Shown: one piece after another, positions 33,151-41,201 of the stretch
Layout: every line of letters starts with the position of its first letter
Numbering within the stretch: position 1 is the first letter of the stretch
Source of the DNA: Streptomyces muensis
Lineage (GTDB): Bacteria; Actinomycetota; Actinomycetes; Streptomycetales; Streptomycetaceae
Reading direction: 5' to 3'
DNA: 64,000 nt
NCBI RefSeq assembly: GCF_021474425.1
Contig: NZ_JAKEIP010000002.1
Location: forward strand, 62,001-126,000
Made by a program: the position numbers and the translations under genes
Notes under the pieces: model-generated
Seen by the model: the letters and a program-made list of their open reading frames with translations, nothing else
Databases searched by the model: none
Told to the model about the DNA's origin: nothing

Positions 33151-34726
33151 CCGCGGGCTCCTTCGTACTCGCGGTCAGCTGGTCCTTCTCGCGGATCAGC
33201 ACCCAGGAGGTGACGGCGGCGAACAGGCTGACCACCGCGGCGGCCGCACAGATCTGCGCGAGTCCGCTGGTGAACCCGGCCCGGGCCGCATCGAGCACCG
33301 GCTCACGCGCCGGCGCCGGGAGCATCCGCTCCAACTGCCCGAACTGCCCTGCCTCCACCGCGTCCCGCACCGCCTGCCGGGACCCGGCGGGCACCTTGAG
33401 CGCGGCGAGGCGTGCGTCGTCCAGGTCGGCGCCGATCCGCGCGCTGAACACCACGCCGAACACGGCGACGCCGGTCGCGGTGCCGAGCGGGAAGAAGGTG
33501 TTGGTCATACCGGACGCCATCCCGGCGCGCTGCGGCGGTACGACACCGACGGCTATCCCCATCAGCGGCGGGAAGGCGATGGCCCCGCCGATGCCGAGCA
33601 GGACGAGCCCCGGCAGCATCACCAGCCAGGAGTCGTCGGGGCCGACCCGGGCCATGGTGAGCAGTCCGACCGCCGTGATCGCCGTGCCGAGCGCCATCAC
33701 GCCCCGCATCGGCAGCACCTTCAGGAAGAGCCCGCTGAACGGGGCGACCAGCATGATGAACGCCGTCATCGCGAGCAGCCGGAGCCCGGTCTGCAGCGGG
33801 CTGTGCCCGAGCATTCCCGACAGCCACAGGATCAGGAACGGCAGTACGCCGAAGCTGACCACCCGGCACACGAAGCTGAGCACGATCGCGCCGGTGAAGG
33901 ACGGCACGCGCAGCAGCCGTACGTCGAACAGGGCCGTATCCCCGCGCCGGGCCTCCCACCACACGAAGGCGGGCACCAGCAGCACCCCGCCCACGAGCGG
34001 CAGCAGGGCGGAGGCGTCCGTCCAGCCCTTCTCGGGGCCGGTCACCAGGCCGTAGTTGACGCCGAGGAGCGCACCGGCGGCGAGCAGCAGCCCGACGAGG
34101 TCGAACCGGCCCGCGGACGAGGGAGTGTCCGGCCCTCGGTCCTCGGTCACCTTCAGCGCGGTCGAGGCCAGGATGAGCAGGCCGACGGGAAGGTTGATGT
34201 AGAAGATCCAGCGCCAGTCAAGGCCCTCGACGACCACACCGCCCACCAGTGGGCCGAGGGCGGCCGCGGCGCCGCCCGCCGCCGAGAACATGCCGATCGC
34301 CGACTGCCGTCGCCGCCCTTCGTAGGCCCCGGCGATGAGGGCGAGCGCGGTGGACATCACCAGCGCCCCGCCCAGGCCCTGGAGCGCCCGGCAGGCGATC
34401 AGCGTCCCGACGCCGGGCGCGGCGCCGCAGCCGGCCGACGCGGCGGTGAACACCGCGACCCCGGCGGCGAACATGCGGCGGCGGCCCGTCCGGTCGGACA
34501 GTGCCCCGGCTGGCAGCAGCAGCGCGGCGAAGACCAGGGTGTAGGCGTTCACCACCCACTGCAGGCCGGTCAGCCCGGCGTCGAGGTCGGCGGCGATCTG
34601 GGGTAGGGCGACGTTCACGACGGTGATGTCGAGCGTCATCAGGACCGCGGCGAGCGAGGTCACGGCGAGCAGCCAGCCGTTGCCGGGCTCGCCTCCCCGC
34701 CCGCTGCTCCGTATGTCCTCGGTCAT
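33137..34726 (-). CDS. MFS exporter, DHA2 (14-helix) family
   Basis: A 529-residue major facilitator of the drug:proton antiporter DHA2 type. Visible are DITVVNVALPQI in helix 1 (the family's D1-type motif), LSDRTGRRRMF (loop 2-3 motif A) and about fourteen hydrophobic segments. It probably exports the finished metallophore, or confers drug resistance under its local TetR. The start at ATG 34726 follows AGGGAG; the upstream in-frame GTG at 34822 would run through the operator-like palindrome and is rejected. First gene of the leftward run MFS - methyltransferase - ABC - ABC, and preceded by a GTATAC-type palindrome. Confidence 0.87.
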   Translation of the reverse strand: MTEDIRSSGRGGEPGNGWLLAVTSLAAVLMTLDITVVNVALPQIAADLDAGLTGLQWVVNAYTLVFAALLLPAGALSDRTGRRRMFAAGVAVFTAASAGCGAAPGVGTLIACRALQGLGGALVMSTALALIAGAYEGRRRQSAIGMFSAAGGAAAALGPLVGGVVVEGLDWRWIFYINLPVGLLILASTALKVTEDRGPDTPSSAGRFDLVGLLLAAGALLGVNYGLVTGPEKGWTDASALLPLVGGVLLVPAFVWWEARRGDTALFDVRLLRVPSFTGAIVLSFVCRVVSFGVLPFLILWLSGMLGHSPLQTGLRLLAMTAFIMLVAPFSGLFLKVLPMRGVMALGTAITAVGLLTMARVGPDDSWLVMLPGLVLLGIGGAIAFPPLMGIAVGVVPPQRAGMASGMTNTFFPLGTATGVAVFGVVFSARIGADLDDARLAALKVPAGSRQAVRDAVEAGQFGQLERMLPAPAREPVLDAARAGFTSGLAQICAAAAVVSLFAAVTSWVLIREKDQLTASTKEPADATA

Positions 34727-34754
34727 GGTCAGAAACTCCCTGCAGAGCACGTGG

Positions 34755-34769
34755 GTATACGGCGTATAC
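34755..34769. promoter_or_regulatory. Palindromic operator GTATAC-GGC-GTATAC upstream of the MFS gene
   Basis: Lies 29 nt upstream of the MFS ATG and 87 nt from the TetR stop. The same 15-bp palindrome (GTATACGNCGTATAC) recurs upstream of the solute-binding protein gene at 40532-40546. That pattern is expected if the TetR protein encoded between them controls both promoters. Confidence 0.65.
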
Positions 34770-34855
34770 GAGAGGCCGGACGGCAGCCTGTTCCGGCGGG
34801 CAGTCCGGGGGATCCGCCGCACACGCGCGCGGGGCGGATCACAGAGGTTCGGTGG

Positions 34856-35500
34856 TTACAGCAGGCCCCGCAGCAGGGCCCTCAGACCCCGTACGAACGC
34901 CTCGGTCTCCGCGCCCTCGCGCGGCGGCCGGGCCAGCAGCGCCGCCAGCCTGGGGTGCTCGTCCATGCGGACCCTGGTCATGAGTTCCTGCCGGGCGGGG
35001 AGGCCCTCGGGCCGTAGAGCGGGCAGATACGACAGATGGCCGAAGGTGTACCACCACAGCGCCCAGTACGCGTCCGCCGCCTGCTCGTCCCCGAGCCCGG
35101 CCTCCGCCAGCAACGCCAGCACATGCTCGACGAACCGTGCGGCGCGCGGCCCGAACAGCTCGCCGCTCCGCAGCACTTCCACCACCCACGGCTCGGCCGT
35201 CAGATGGTTGTGCAGCGCACGGAACGCCAGGACCAGCCGCTCCTCCGCCGATCCCGAGCCATCCGGCAGGACCAGTTGCTCCGCCACGTCGTCGAGCATC
35301 GCGACGAGCAGCTCGCGCTTGTCGCCGACGTGCCGGTACAGGGCCATGGCGGTCACGCCGAGCTCCGCCGCCACCCGGCGCAGGGTGACCGCGGACAGGC
35401 CCTCCGCCTGTGCCACCCGGCGCCCGGTCGTGACGACGACCGCCCGGTTCAGCGCGGTACGGGGCCGCTGTCCGCTGTTGTCGGTCGTCGTGCTCGGCAT
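34856..35500 (-). CDS. TetR-family transcriptional regulator
   Basis: A 214-residue repressor. The N-terminal helix-turn-helix includes LRRVAAELGVTAMALYRHVGDK near residues 40-62, and a TetR_C-like ligand domain follows. ATG 35500 follows AGGGTGG. It begins 21 nt after the stop of the fused ABC importer, so it is probably cotranscribed with the importer, and it precedes the MFS operon. The two GTATAC-type palindromes at 34755 and 40532 are its best operator candidates. They would make it an autoregulator that also controls export. The ligand could be the metallophore or a precursor; this is inference. Confidence 0.85.
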   Translation of the reverse strand: MPSTTTDNSGQRPRTALNRAVVVTTGRRVAQAEGLSAVTLRRVAAELGVTAMALYRHVGDKRELLVAMLDDVAEQLVLPDGSGSAEERLVLAFRALHNHLTAEPWVVEVLRSGELFGPRAARFVEHVLALLAEAGLGDEQAADAYWALWWYTFGHLSYLPALRPEGLPARQELMTRVRMDEHPRLAALLARPPREGAETEAFVRGLRALLRGLL

Positions 35501-35521
35501 GCAGCCACCCTAGAGTCACGG

Positions 35522-38077
35522 TCATCCGTCCTCGCTCCCGGTCCCCGTCGACGCGTCGGCCGGTCTCGGGACGGCGGCGGGTGGGCTCGGCACAGCGGCG
35601 GGCGCGGCGGGCCGCGTCTGTCGTGGCACGGCCGCGACCAGGGCGCGCGTCACCTCGTGTTCCGGGTGGCGCAGCACCTGGTCCGCCGGGCCCGTCTCGC
35701 GGATCAGTCCGCCGTCGAGCACGGCGACCTGTCCGCCGAGGCGTGCGACGACCGACAGGTCGTGGGTCACCATGACGACGGCGAGGCCGAGTTCCCGCCG
35801 CAGCCGGGCGATCAGGTCGGTGATCCCGGCCGCGACGGACGGGTCGAGGGCGCTGGTCACCTCGTCGCACAGCAGCACGTCGGGGCCCGCCGCGAGAGCC
35901 CGCGCCAGCGCGACCCGCTGCCGCTGCCCGCCCGACAGCGCTCGGGGCAGCCGACCGGCGAGTTCGGGGTCCAGCCCCACCAGGCTCAACAGCCGTTCCA
36001 CCTCGCGTGGTTGAGCCTCCATCGGCATCCCACCCCGCAGCCGCAGCGGCCGACCGACCACCGAGGCCACCGTGTGCCGCGGGTTGAGTGACCCGTACGG
36101 ATCCTGGGGCACGAGCTGCACCCGCAACAGCTGTCGCCGGCTTCGGCCGCGCACGCCCGGGGCCAACTGTTCGCCGTCCAAGCGGACCTCCCCGTCCGTC
36201 GGCCGCTCCAGCCCCGCCAGACAGCGCAGCAGCGTCGTCTTTCCGCTGCCGGAGGGGCCGACCACGGTCAGGCAGTCGCCCGGTCCCAGGCTCAGCGACA
36301 CACCGCCCAGTACAGGTGCTGGACGGACCAGCCGGACATCGGTCGCGGCGAGCAGCGGCACGGACTCTGGCTCGGACGACGGACCATCCTCGGCCGGCGC
36401 CGGCGCCGGAGAGCCGAGGACCAGAGCACTCAGCACACCCTCGGCCGACCCCTGTTCGACGATCCTCCCGCTCTCCACGACCACCACCCGGTCCGCCACC
36501 GAGGCGACCGCGCCCATGTCGTGCGACACCAGCAGGACCGCCGCGCCGGTCTCGCGCCGCAGCCGGGTCAGGTCGGCGAGGAAGGCCGCCGCCGTGACGG
36601 TGTCGAGCGCACTGGTCGGTTCGTCCAGCACCAGCAGCCGCGGCCGGCCGGCGAGCGCGACCGCCAGGGCCACTCGCTGCCGCTGGCCGCCCGACAACCG
36701 GTGCGGCCGGCGCCGTACGAACTCGGGCCCCAGGCCCGCGAGCCCCAACGCCCGCTCGACCTCCTCGGGCCACCGGTCCTTCGGCACCTGACGGGCCCGC
36801 AGCACCTCGGTGATCTGGGCGTCCACACGCAGGTGCGGCGAGAGCGCGGTACGCGGATCCTGGGCGACGTATCCGCACACGGCCGCCCGCAGCTTCCGCA
36901 ACTCCCCCTCGTCCAGCCGCAGCACACCCCGCCCGTCGAGCCACACCTCACCGTCCGCATGCCGCAGGCCGGCCGCCACATGCCCCAGTACGGCCCGGGC
37001 CAGCGTGGACTTGCCGCTGCCCGACTCGCCCACCACGGCGAGGAGTTCACCGGGCCCGAGATCCAGGTCCACCGCGTCCAGCACGGCACGCCCGTCCTCG
37101 GCCTCGACCCGCAGCGCCCGCACGGCGAGCAGCGCACCCGCTGGCCCGGGCAGGCCCGGAGCCGTCACCGGCTCACGGCGTCCGACCGCCTTCGCCTGCG
37201 GCCCCTGCAGCCCCTGCGGCCCCGAGAAGGCCGCGTCCAGCAGGAGGTTCGTGGCCAGCAGCAAGAGCAGCAGAAGCAGCACCGGCGCGAGCACGGCGAG
37301 CGGCTGCAGGGTCAGGCCGTCGCGGTTCTCCATGACCATCAACCCCCAGTCGGCGGCGGGCGGTTGGGGCCCGTAGCCGAGGAAGGAGGCCGTGGCGACG
37401 ACCGTCACCGCACCCAGGAAGCGGATCCCCGCGTCAGCGGCCAGCACGGGTGCGAGGTTGGGCAGCACCTCCCGCCCCAGCACGGACACCGCACGCTCCC
37501 CGCGCGCGACGGCGACCTCCACATAGTCCTGGCCGAGGATCCGCAGGGTCGCCGCCCGCACCACCCGGACCGTTTCGGGCAACAGCACCAGCCCCGCCGC
37601 CACCGCGACACCCGCCGTCCCGCGCCCGGTCGCCACGACCACCACGCTCAGCAGCAGGAACGCGGGCAGTCCCAGCAGGACGTCGGCGAGCCTGAGCACG
37701 ACGGTGTCCGTCCATCCCCGGAAGTACGCGGCCGCCATGCCCGCCACCGCCCCCAGGGCGCACACCGCGGCGGTCACCGCGAGCCCGGTCAGCACCAGGG
37801 AGCGTCCGCCGGACAGCAGCCGGCTGAGCACGTCGGACCCGAGCTCGTCGGTACCCAGCGGCGCCCGACCGCTCGCGGGCCCGTACGGGATGTCCACCGG
37901 CTCGGTGACGGCATGCGGCGCGAACAACGGCCCGAGCAGCGCCACGGCACACACCAGCAGGAGAACGGCCAGGGCGGCCCGCCCACGCCACCGCCGTCGC
38001 CGCGGCGGCTCCTCGCCTCGGCCGCCGGGTGTCAAGTCACCAGCGTCCGGAAGCACTTGTACGGGAGTGATGGTCAT
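35522..38077 (-). CDS. Fused Opp/Dpp/Nik-type importer: permease plus two ATPases in one chain
   Basis: An 851-residue fusion. Residues about 30-290 are a DppC-like permease with a GTDELGSDVLSRLL-type entry, five or six hydrophobic segments and the EAA-like loop. A first ATPase of DppD type follows (GESGSGKST near 335, [22 protein letters not shown]), then a second of DppF type (GPSGSGKTT near 600, [21 protein letters not shown]). Substrates of this class are peptides, nickel chelates and opine-type metallophores. Given its setting, a metal chelate is plausible. The start ATG 38077 overlaps the TGA of the upstream permease by 4 nt. The ORF open further upstream (to 38542) is a shadow of that permease. 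Confidence 0.85.
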   Translation of the reverse strand: MTITPVQVLPDAGDLTPGGRGEEPPRRRRWRGRAALAVLLLVCAVALLGPLFAPHAVTEPVDIPYGPASGRAPLGTDELGSDVLSRLLSGGRSLVLTGLAVTAAVCALGAVAGMAAAYFRGWTDTVVLRLADVLLGLPAFLLLSVVVVATGRGTAGVAVAAGLVLLPETVRVVRAATLRILGQDYVEVAVARGERAVSVLGREVLPNLAPVLAADAGIRFLGAVTVVATASFLGYGPQPPAADWGLMVMENRDGLTLQPLAVLAPVLLLLLLLLATNLLLDAAFSGPQGLQGPQAKAVGRREPVTAPGLPGPAGALLAVRALRVEAEDGRAVLDAVDLDLGPGELLAVVGESGSGKSTLARAVLGHVAAGLRHADGEVWLDGRGVLRLDEGELRKLRAAVCGYVAQDPRTALSPHLRVDAQITEVLRARQVPKDRWPEEVERALGLAGLGPEFVRRRPHRLSGGQRQRVALAVALAGRPRLLVLDEPTSALDTVTAAAFLADLTRLRRETGAAVLLVSHDMGAVASVADRVVVVESGRIVEQGSAEGVLSALVLGSPAPAPAEDGPSSEPESVPLLAATDVRLVRPAPVLGGVSLSLGPGDCLTVVGPSGSGKTTLLRCLAGLERPTDGEVRLDGEQLAPGVRGRSRRQLLRVQLVPQDPYGSLNPRHTVASVVGRPLRLRGGMPMEAQPREVERLLSLVGLDPELAGRLPRALSGGQRQRVALARALAAGPDVLLCDEVTSALDPSVAAGITDLIARLRRELGLAVVMVTHDLSVVARLGGQVAVLDGGLIRETGPADQVLRHPEHEVTRALVAAVPRQTRPAAPAAVPSPPAAVPRPADASTGTGSEDG

Positions 38078-38922
38078 CGCGGGTGCCTCTGCACAGGGTC
38101 GAGGAGCGGTACGGCGAGATCGGCGGCGAGGTTGGCGGTCACCGCGAGCGCGGCGCCGAGCAGGGCGACGGCCTGTACTACGGGGACGTCCCTGGAGGCC
38201 GTGGCGTCGACGAGGAGCGCGGCGAGGCCCGGATACCCGAACAGGGACTCGGCGACGAGCGCCCCGCCGAGCAGATAGGTCGCCGAGCGGGCCAGCATCG
38301 GCACGGCGGGCCCGAGCCCCGCGGGCAGCACGAGCCGCAGGGCGACCCGCCGCTCCGGCACCCCGTTGAGCCGCGCGGCCTCCACCGCCTCGGACCTGGC
38401 CGCCTCGGCGACGCCGGCCCGCACGAGCCGGAGGTTCTGCGCAAGACACACGGACACCAGGGTGAGCACGGGCAGCACCAGCACAGCCGGCTCGTCCAGC
38501 GGCCCTTGCCCCGCGCCCAGCAGCGAGACGGCGGGCAGCCACCCGAGCCCGCCCGCGAACACCAACATCAGCACGGCCCCCGTAACGAACTCCGGGACGG
38601 CGGCCAACCCCAGCGCCGTCCCCGAGACCAGCCGGTCACCGCGCCGCCCCGCTCGAAGACCCGTCCACAGACCGAGCCCGACGGCGAGCGGCACCAGCAC
38701 GGCCAGGGCCGCCAGCCCCAGCACCAGCGAGTTGCCGAACCGGTCGGCCACGACATCGGCCACCGGCCGCCCACTGGCATAACTGACGCCGAAATCGCCA
38801 CGCACGACATGCCCCAGCCAGTCGAGGTACCGAATCACCGCGGGCCGGTCCAGGCCGAGTTCGGCCCGCAACCCCTCGACCTGGGCGGCCTCCGCACCAG
38901 GGCCCAGCCGGGCGGTGGCGCC
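38074..38922 (-). pseudogene. DppB-like permease, N-terminally truncated
   Basis: The frame encodes a DppB-family permease beginning with ATARLGPGAEAAQVEGLRAE then LGLDRP and WLGHVVRGDFGVS. In intact members this region follows the first transmembrane helix and a P-G-D-P-A loop. Both are missing here: the 50-70 residues expected upstream, the start codon and the intergenic space are replaced directly by the tail of the binding-protein gene in another frame. The remaining part has about five membrane segments and the EAA-type loop (VEAARLNGVPERR). An alternative TTG start at 38871 lacks a convincing ribosome-binding site. Either a deletion or an assembly error at the adjacent hairpin explains this. 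If real, the importer may be inactive. Confidence 0.65.
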
Positions 38923-40475
38923 GCCACCGCCCGGCTGGGATAGTCGGCGTACCCGCGCGGCTTGACCCCGTGCGTGGCCGCAGCCGCCCCCGACACCGTC
39001 GGCACCCGCGCGAACAGCGCGTCGCCACCGTGCTCGTGCAGGTACTCCTGTACGTCCGCCACCCGCGCCGCGCGCTCCTTCTCGCCCGTCGCGCGGTTCA
39101 TCGCCGCGATCAGCGGGTCCGCCTGCGCCGCGTCCTTGGTCCCGGTGAGCGGGAAGGGCGCCGTGGACCCGTAGTACGTACGGATCATCAGGGGCAGCGG
39201 GTTGGGGTGGTAGGCGGCGGTCTGGAGCGGCGTACCGAGGATGGTCTTGAAGTCGCTGTAGTAGTCGGCGGCAGGCACCTTGTCGAGGCTCGCCTTGATG
39301 CCGGCCTTCGCGAGCATCGGCACGGCGGCGGCGGCGCTCTCCTCGGTGCCGTAGTCGTAGTTGCTGGTGCGGATGGTGACCGCCAGCCCATCCGCCCCGG
39401 CCTCGGAGAGCAGTTTCTTGGCCTGCTCGGGGTCGTGCGCGGTCTGCGCGATGCCGGTGTCGAAGTACGGCTGGTGCGCGCCCACCAGGTCGTTGCCGGC
39501 CTCGCCCTGACCGAGTGTCACCGTCCGCACCAGCGACTCACGGTCGAGCGCCAGCTTCACGGCCCGTACGACGCGTTCGTCGGTGAACGGCTTCAGGCCG
39601 CGGTTCATGGTGAGGGTGAGGTCGACCCAGAGGTCCTTCGGCGGCAGTTCGATCCGCAGCGCGTCATTGCCGCGTTCGGTGCGGACGGCGGTGAGGCCGA
39701 GGCCGCCCGCGTAACCGAACTGGCCGGACTTCAGGCCGCTGAGCCGGGCGGCGGCGTCCGTGACGGACACCAGCTCCAGCTCGTCCAGGTACGGCCCCCC
39801 GTTGTCGCCGTCCCAGTAGTCCGCGCGCGGCACGAGGATGCCACTGCGCCCCGCCTGCCATTTCTTCAGCGTGTACGGCCCGCTGCCCACCGCCTTGGTC
39901 AGGTCCTTGGTGCCGTCGGGAAAGACGAACATCGAGTGCGCGAGGGCGAGGTCGAAGAACCCGTCAGGCATGGTGAGGGGCAGTTCGACGGTCCGCGCGT
40001 CCTTCGCCCGGGCGTTCTTCAGGTCGAGGTGGGTGATGAATCCGCCCTGCGGACTGCGCTTCTCCACCAGGGTGCGGAGGCTGAACAGCACGTCCTTGGC
40101 GGTGAGTTGACGCCCGTCGCTGAAGGTCACGCCCTGTCTGACCCGTACGGTCCACTTGGTGGCGTCGGCGTTGGGCTCGACGGACTCCGCGAGCCGCCAC
40201 ACCGCCTTGCCGCCGTCCAGTTCTCCGAGCGTGTCCCACACGAGCCGGGCCCGCACATAGTCGATGCCGACGTTCGCGGCGAGCGTGGGATCCGTGGACT
40301 CCGCGCTCCCCCCGATGAACGCCGCCCGAAGCTTCCCGCCCTTGCGCGGGGTGGCCGACGCCTCCGTGGCGGCGGGTTCCTCGCCCCCGCCTCCACAGGC
40401 GGCCAACGCCCCACCCGCGGCGATCCCCATCGCCGCCCCCGTGACACCGCGCAGTACGCCACGCCGAGTTATCAC
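38835..40475 (-). CDS. Solute-binding lipoprotein of an Opp/Dpp/Nik-type importer (aberrant C-terminus)
   Basis: A 546-residue family 5 extracellular binding protein. The N-terminus MITRRGVLRGVTGAAMGIAAG is followed by LAACGGG, a twin-arginine-type signal with a lipobox, so it is a membrane-anchored lipoprotein. Family landmarks: VWDTLGELDGGKAVWRLAES, VTFSDGRQLTAKDVLFSLRTL and the late PTVSGAAAATHGVKPRGYADYP. The last 30 residues, after ADYPSR, are frame-shifted permease sequence rather than a normal terminus, see the junction at 38903-38939. GTG start 40475. Promoter region carries the GTATAC palindrome and a Zur-box-like site, suggesting dual zinc and TetR control. Confidence 0.8.
   Translation of the reverse strand: MITRRGVLRGVTGAAMGIAAGGALAACGGGGEEPAATEASATPRKGGKLRAAFIGGSAESTDPTLAANVGIDYVRARLVWDTLGELDGGKAVWRLAESVEPNADATKWTVRVRQGVTFSDGRQLTAKDVLFSLRTLVEKRSPQGGFITHLDLKNARAKDARTVELPLTMPDGFFDLALAHSMFVFPDGTKDLTKAVGSGPYTLKKWQAGRSGILVPRADYWDGDNGGPYLDELELVSVTDAAARLSGLKSGQFGYAGGLGLTAVRTERGNDALRIELPPKDLWVDLTLTMNRGLKPFTDERVVRAVKLALDRESLVRTVTLGQGEAGNDLVGAHQPYFDTGIAQTAHDPEQAKKLLSEAGADGLAVTIRTSNYDYGTEESAAAAVPMLAKAGIKASLDKVPAADYYSDFKTILGTPLQTAAYHPNPLPLMIRTYYGSTAPFPLTGTKDAAQADPLIAAMNRATGEKERAARVADVQEYLHEHGGDALFARVPTVSGAAAATHGVKPRGYADYPSRAVAAPPPGWALVRRPPRSRGCGPNSAWTGPR
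38903..38939. repeat. Perfect 17-bp inverted repeat at the binding-protein/permease junction
   Basis: Arms 38903-38919 and 38923-38939 (CCCAGCCGGGCGGTGGC and its exact complement) with a 3-nt spacer. One arm encodes the ATARLG-type permease residues, and the other falls exactly where the binding-protein sequence stops making sense. This suggests a fold-back or template-switch event, or an assembly artefact. Confidence 0.9.
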
Positions 40476-40531
40476 TGCGTCGCTCTCTTCCCCTGATCAC
40501 GCTCCGGCCCCCGGACGGTGTGACGTCCGAG

Positions 40532-40546
40532 GTATACGACGTATAC
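40532..40546. promoter_or_regulatory. Palindromic operator GTATAC-GAC-GTATAC upstream of the binding-protein gene
   Basis: Identical to the MFS-upstream palindrome except for the central base. Lies 57 nt upstream of the GTG start of the importer operon that also includes the TetR gene. Confidence 0.65.
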
Positions 40547-40560
40547 GACCTTAGACGTAT

Positions 40561-40575
40561 CGACAATCGTTTTCA
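40561..40575. promoter_or_regulatory. Candidate Zur box upstream of the importer operon
   Basis: CGACAATCGTTTTCA on the plus strand (TGAAAACGATTGTCG on the minus strand) matches the recalled Zur consensus at 12 of 15 positions. It is 14 bp from the GTATAC palindrome. Confidence 0.5.
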
Positions 40576-40604
40576 ATAGAGGTCTTCACGGATTCCCGAT
40601 CGCC

Positions 40605-40632
40605 GACGCGTGACGCGTAACGCATGACGCAT
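40605..40632. repeat. Four 7-bp tandem repeats between two Zur-box candidates
   Basis: GACGCGT-GACGCGT-AACGCAT-GACGCAT, contiguous, in the divergent intergenic region between the importer operon and the Fur-family regulator. Function unknown; could be a regulator array or simple slippage. Confidence 0.75.
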
Positions 40633-40640
40633 CGTTCATA

Positions 40641-40655
40641 TGGACATGGTTTTCA
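40641..40655. promoter_or_regulatory. Candidate Zur box upstream of the Fur/Zur-family regulator
   Basis: TGGACATGGTTTTCA matches the recalled Zur consensus at 12 of 15 positions, 55 nt upstream of the regulator's GTG start, in an AT-richer patch. Consistent with autoregulation. Confidence 0.55.
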
Positions 40656-40710
40656 CTGTCATCTACGGTCGAGAGTGCAAGCGATCCGGCACAGTGCGGG
40701 GGAACCTGAT

Positions 40711-41157
40711 GTGAGCATCCCAACCACCCAACAGCGGCCGACCCGGCAGCGGTTGGCCCTACTGGAAGCCCTGGCGAACTGCCGTGACTTCGTCTCCGCG
40801 CAAGACCTCCACGCGCGCATGACCGCCGACGGGATCCAGATCGGACTGACCACCGTGTACCGAGGGCTGCGGGACCTGGAGGCCGCGGACGCGGTCGATG
40901 TCGCCCAGCCCGGCGCAGCCGAACGGCTCTACAGGTGGCGGCCCGACAGCGGGCACCGCCACTATCTGATCTGCCGCGCCTGCGGCTTCAGCCGAGCCGT
41001 GGACTCCGAGGTCGTCGAGGAATGGGCCGGACGGATCGCCGCCGACTCCGGGTTCGCGGCGGTGGCCCACACCGTCGAACTCACCGGCGTCTGCGCCGGC
41101 TGTCAGCCCGCCGCGCCCACCGCCGTCCCGGGACCCGTCCCGAGCGGGCCGGGCTAG
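40711..41157 (+). CDS. Fur-family regulator, probable Zur paralogue
   Basis: A 148-residue Fur-fold regulator. The N-terminal winged helix includes TRQRLALLEALANCRDF and the recognition helix near IGLTTVYRGLRDLEAA. The C-terminal dimer domain carries two CxxC pairs (CRAC and CAGC), the structural zinc site. The sensor region reads GHRHYLIC, with fewer histidines than the HHHH of typical Zur, and the Cys I would expect a few residues before it is absent. Start chosen as GTG 40711 after GCGGGGGAA; the longer frame from 40624 would run over the promoter. The gene diverges from the Opp-type importer and has a Zur box of its own. It is probably a local zinc regulator additional to the housekeeping Zur. 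Confidence 0.82.
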   Translation: MSIPTTQQRPTRQRLALLEALANCRDFVSAQDLHARMTADGIQIGLTTVYRGLRDLEAADAVDVAQPGAAERLYRWRPDSGHRHYLICRACGFSRAVDSEVVEEWAGRIAADSGFAAVAHTVELTGVCAGCQPAAPTAVPGPVPSGPG

Positions 41158-41201
41158 GTTCTTCCGGTCCACGAGAATGAGGGCAGGCCAAGGAGTGCGG
41201 C

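Noticed and set aside
34727..34822. Extension of the MFS exporter to an upstream GTG
   Set aside because: The extension would include the operator-like palindrome, lacks a ribosome-binding site and does not resemble the family N-terminus.
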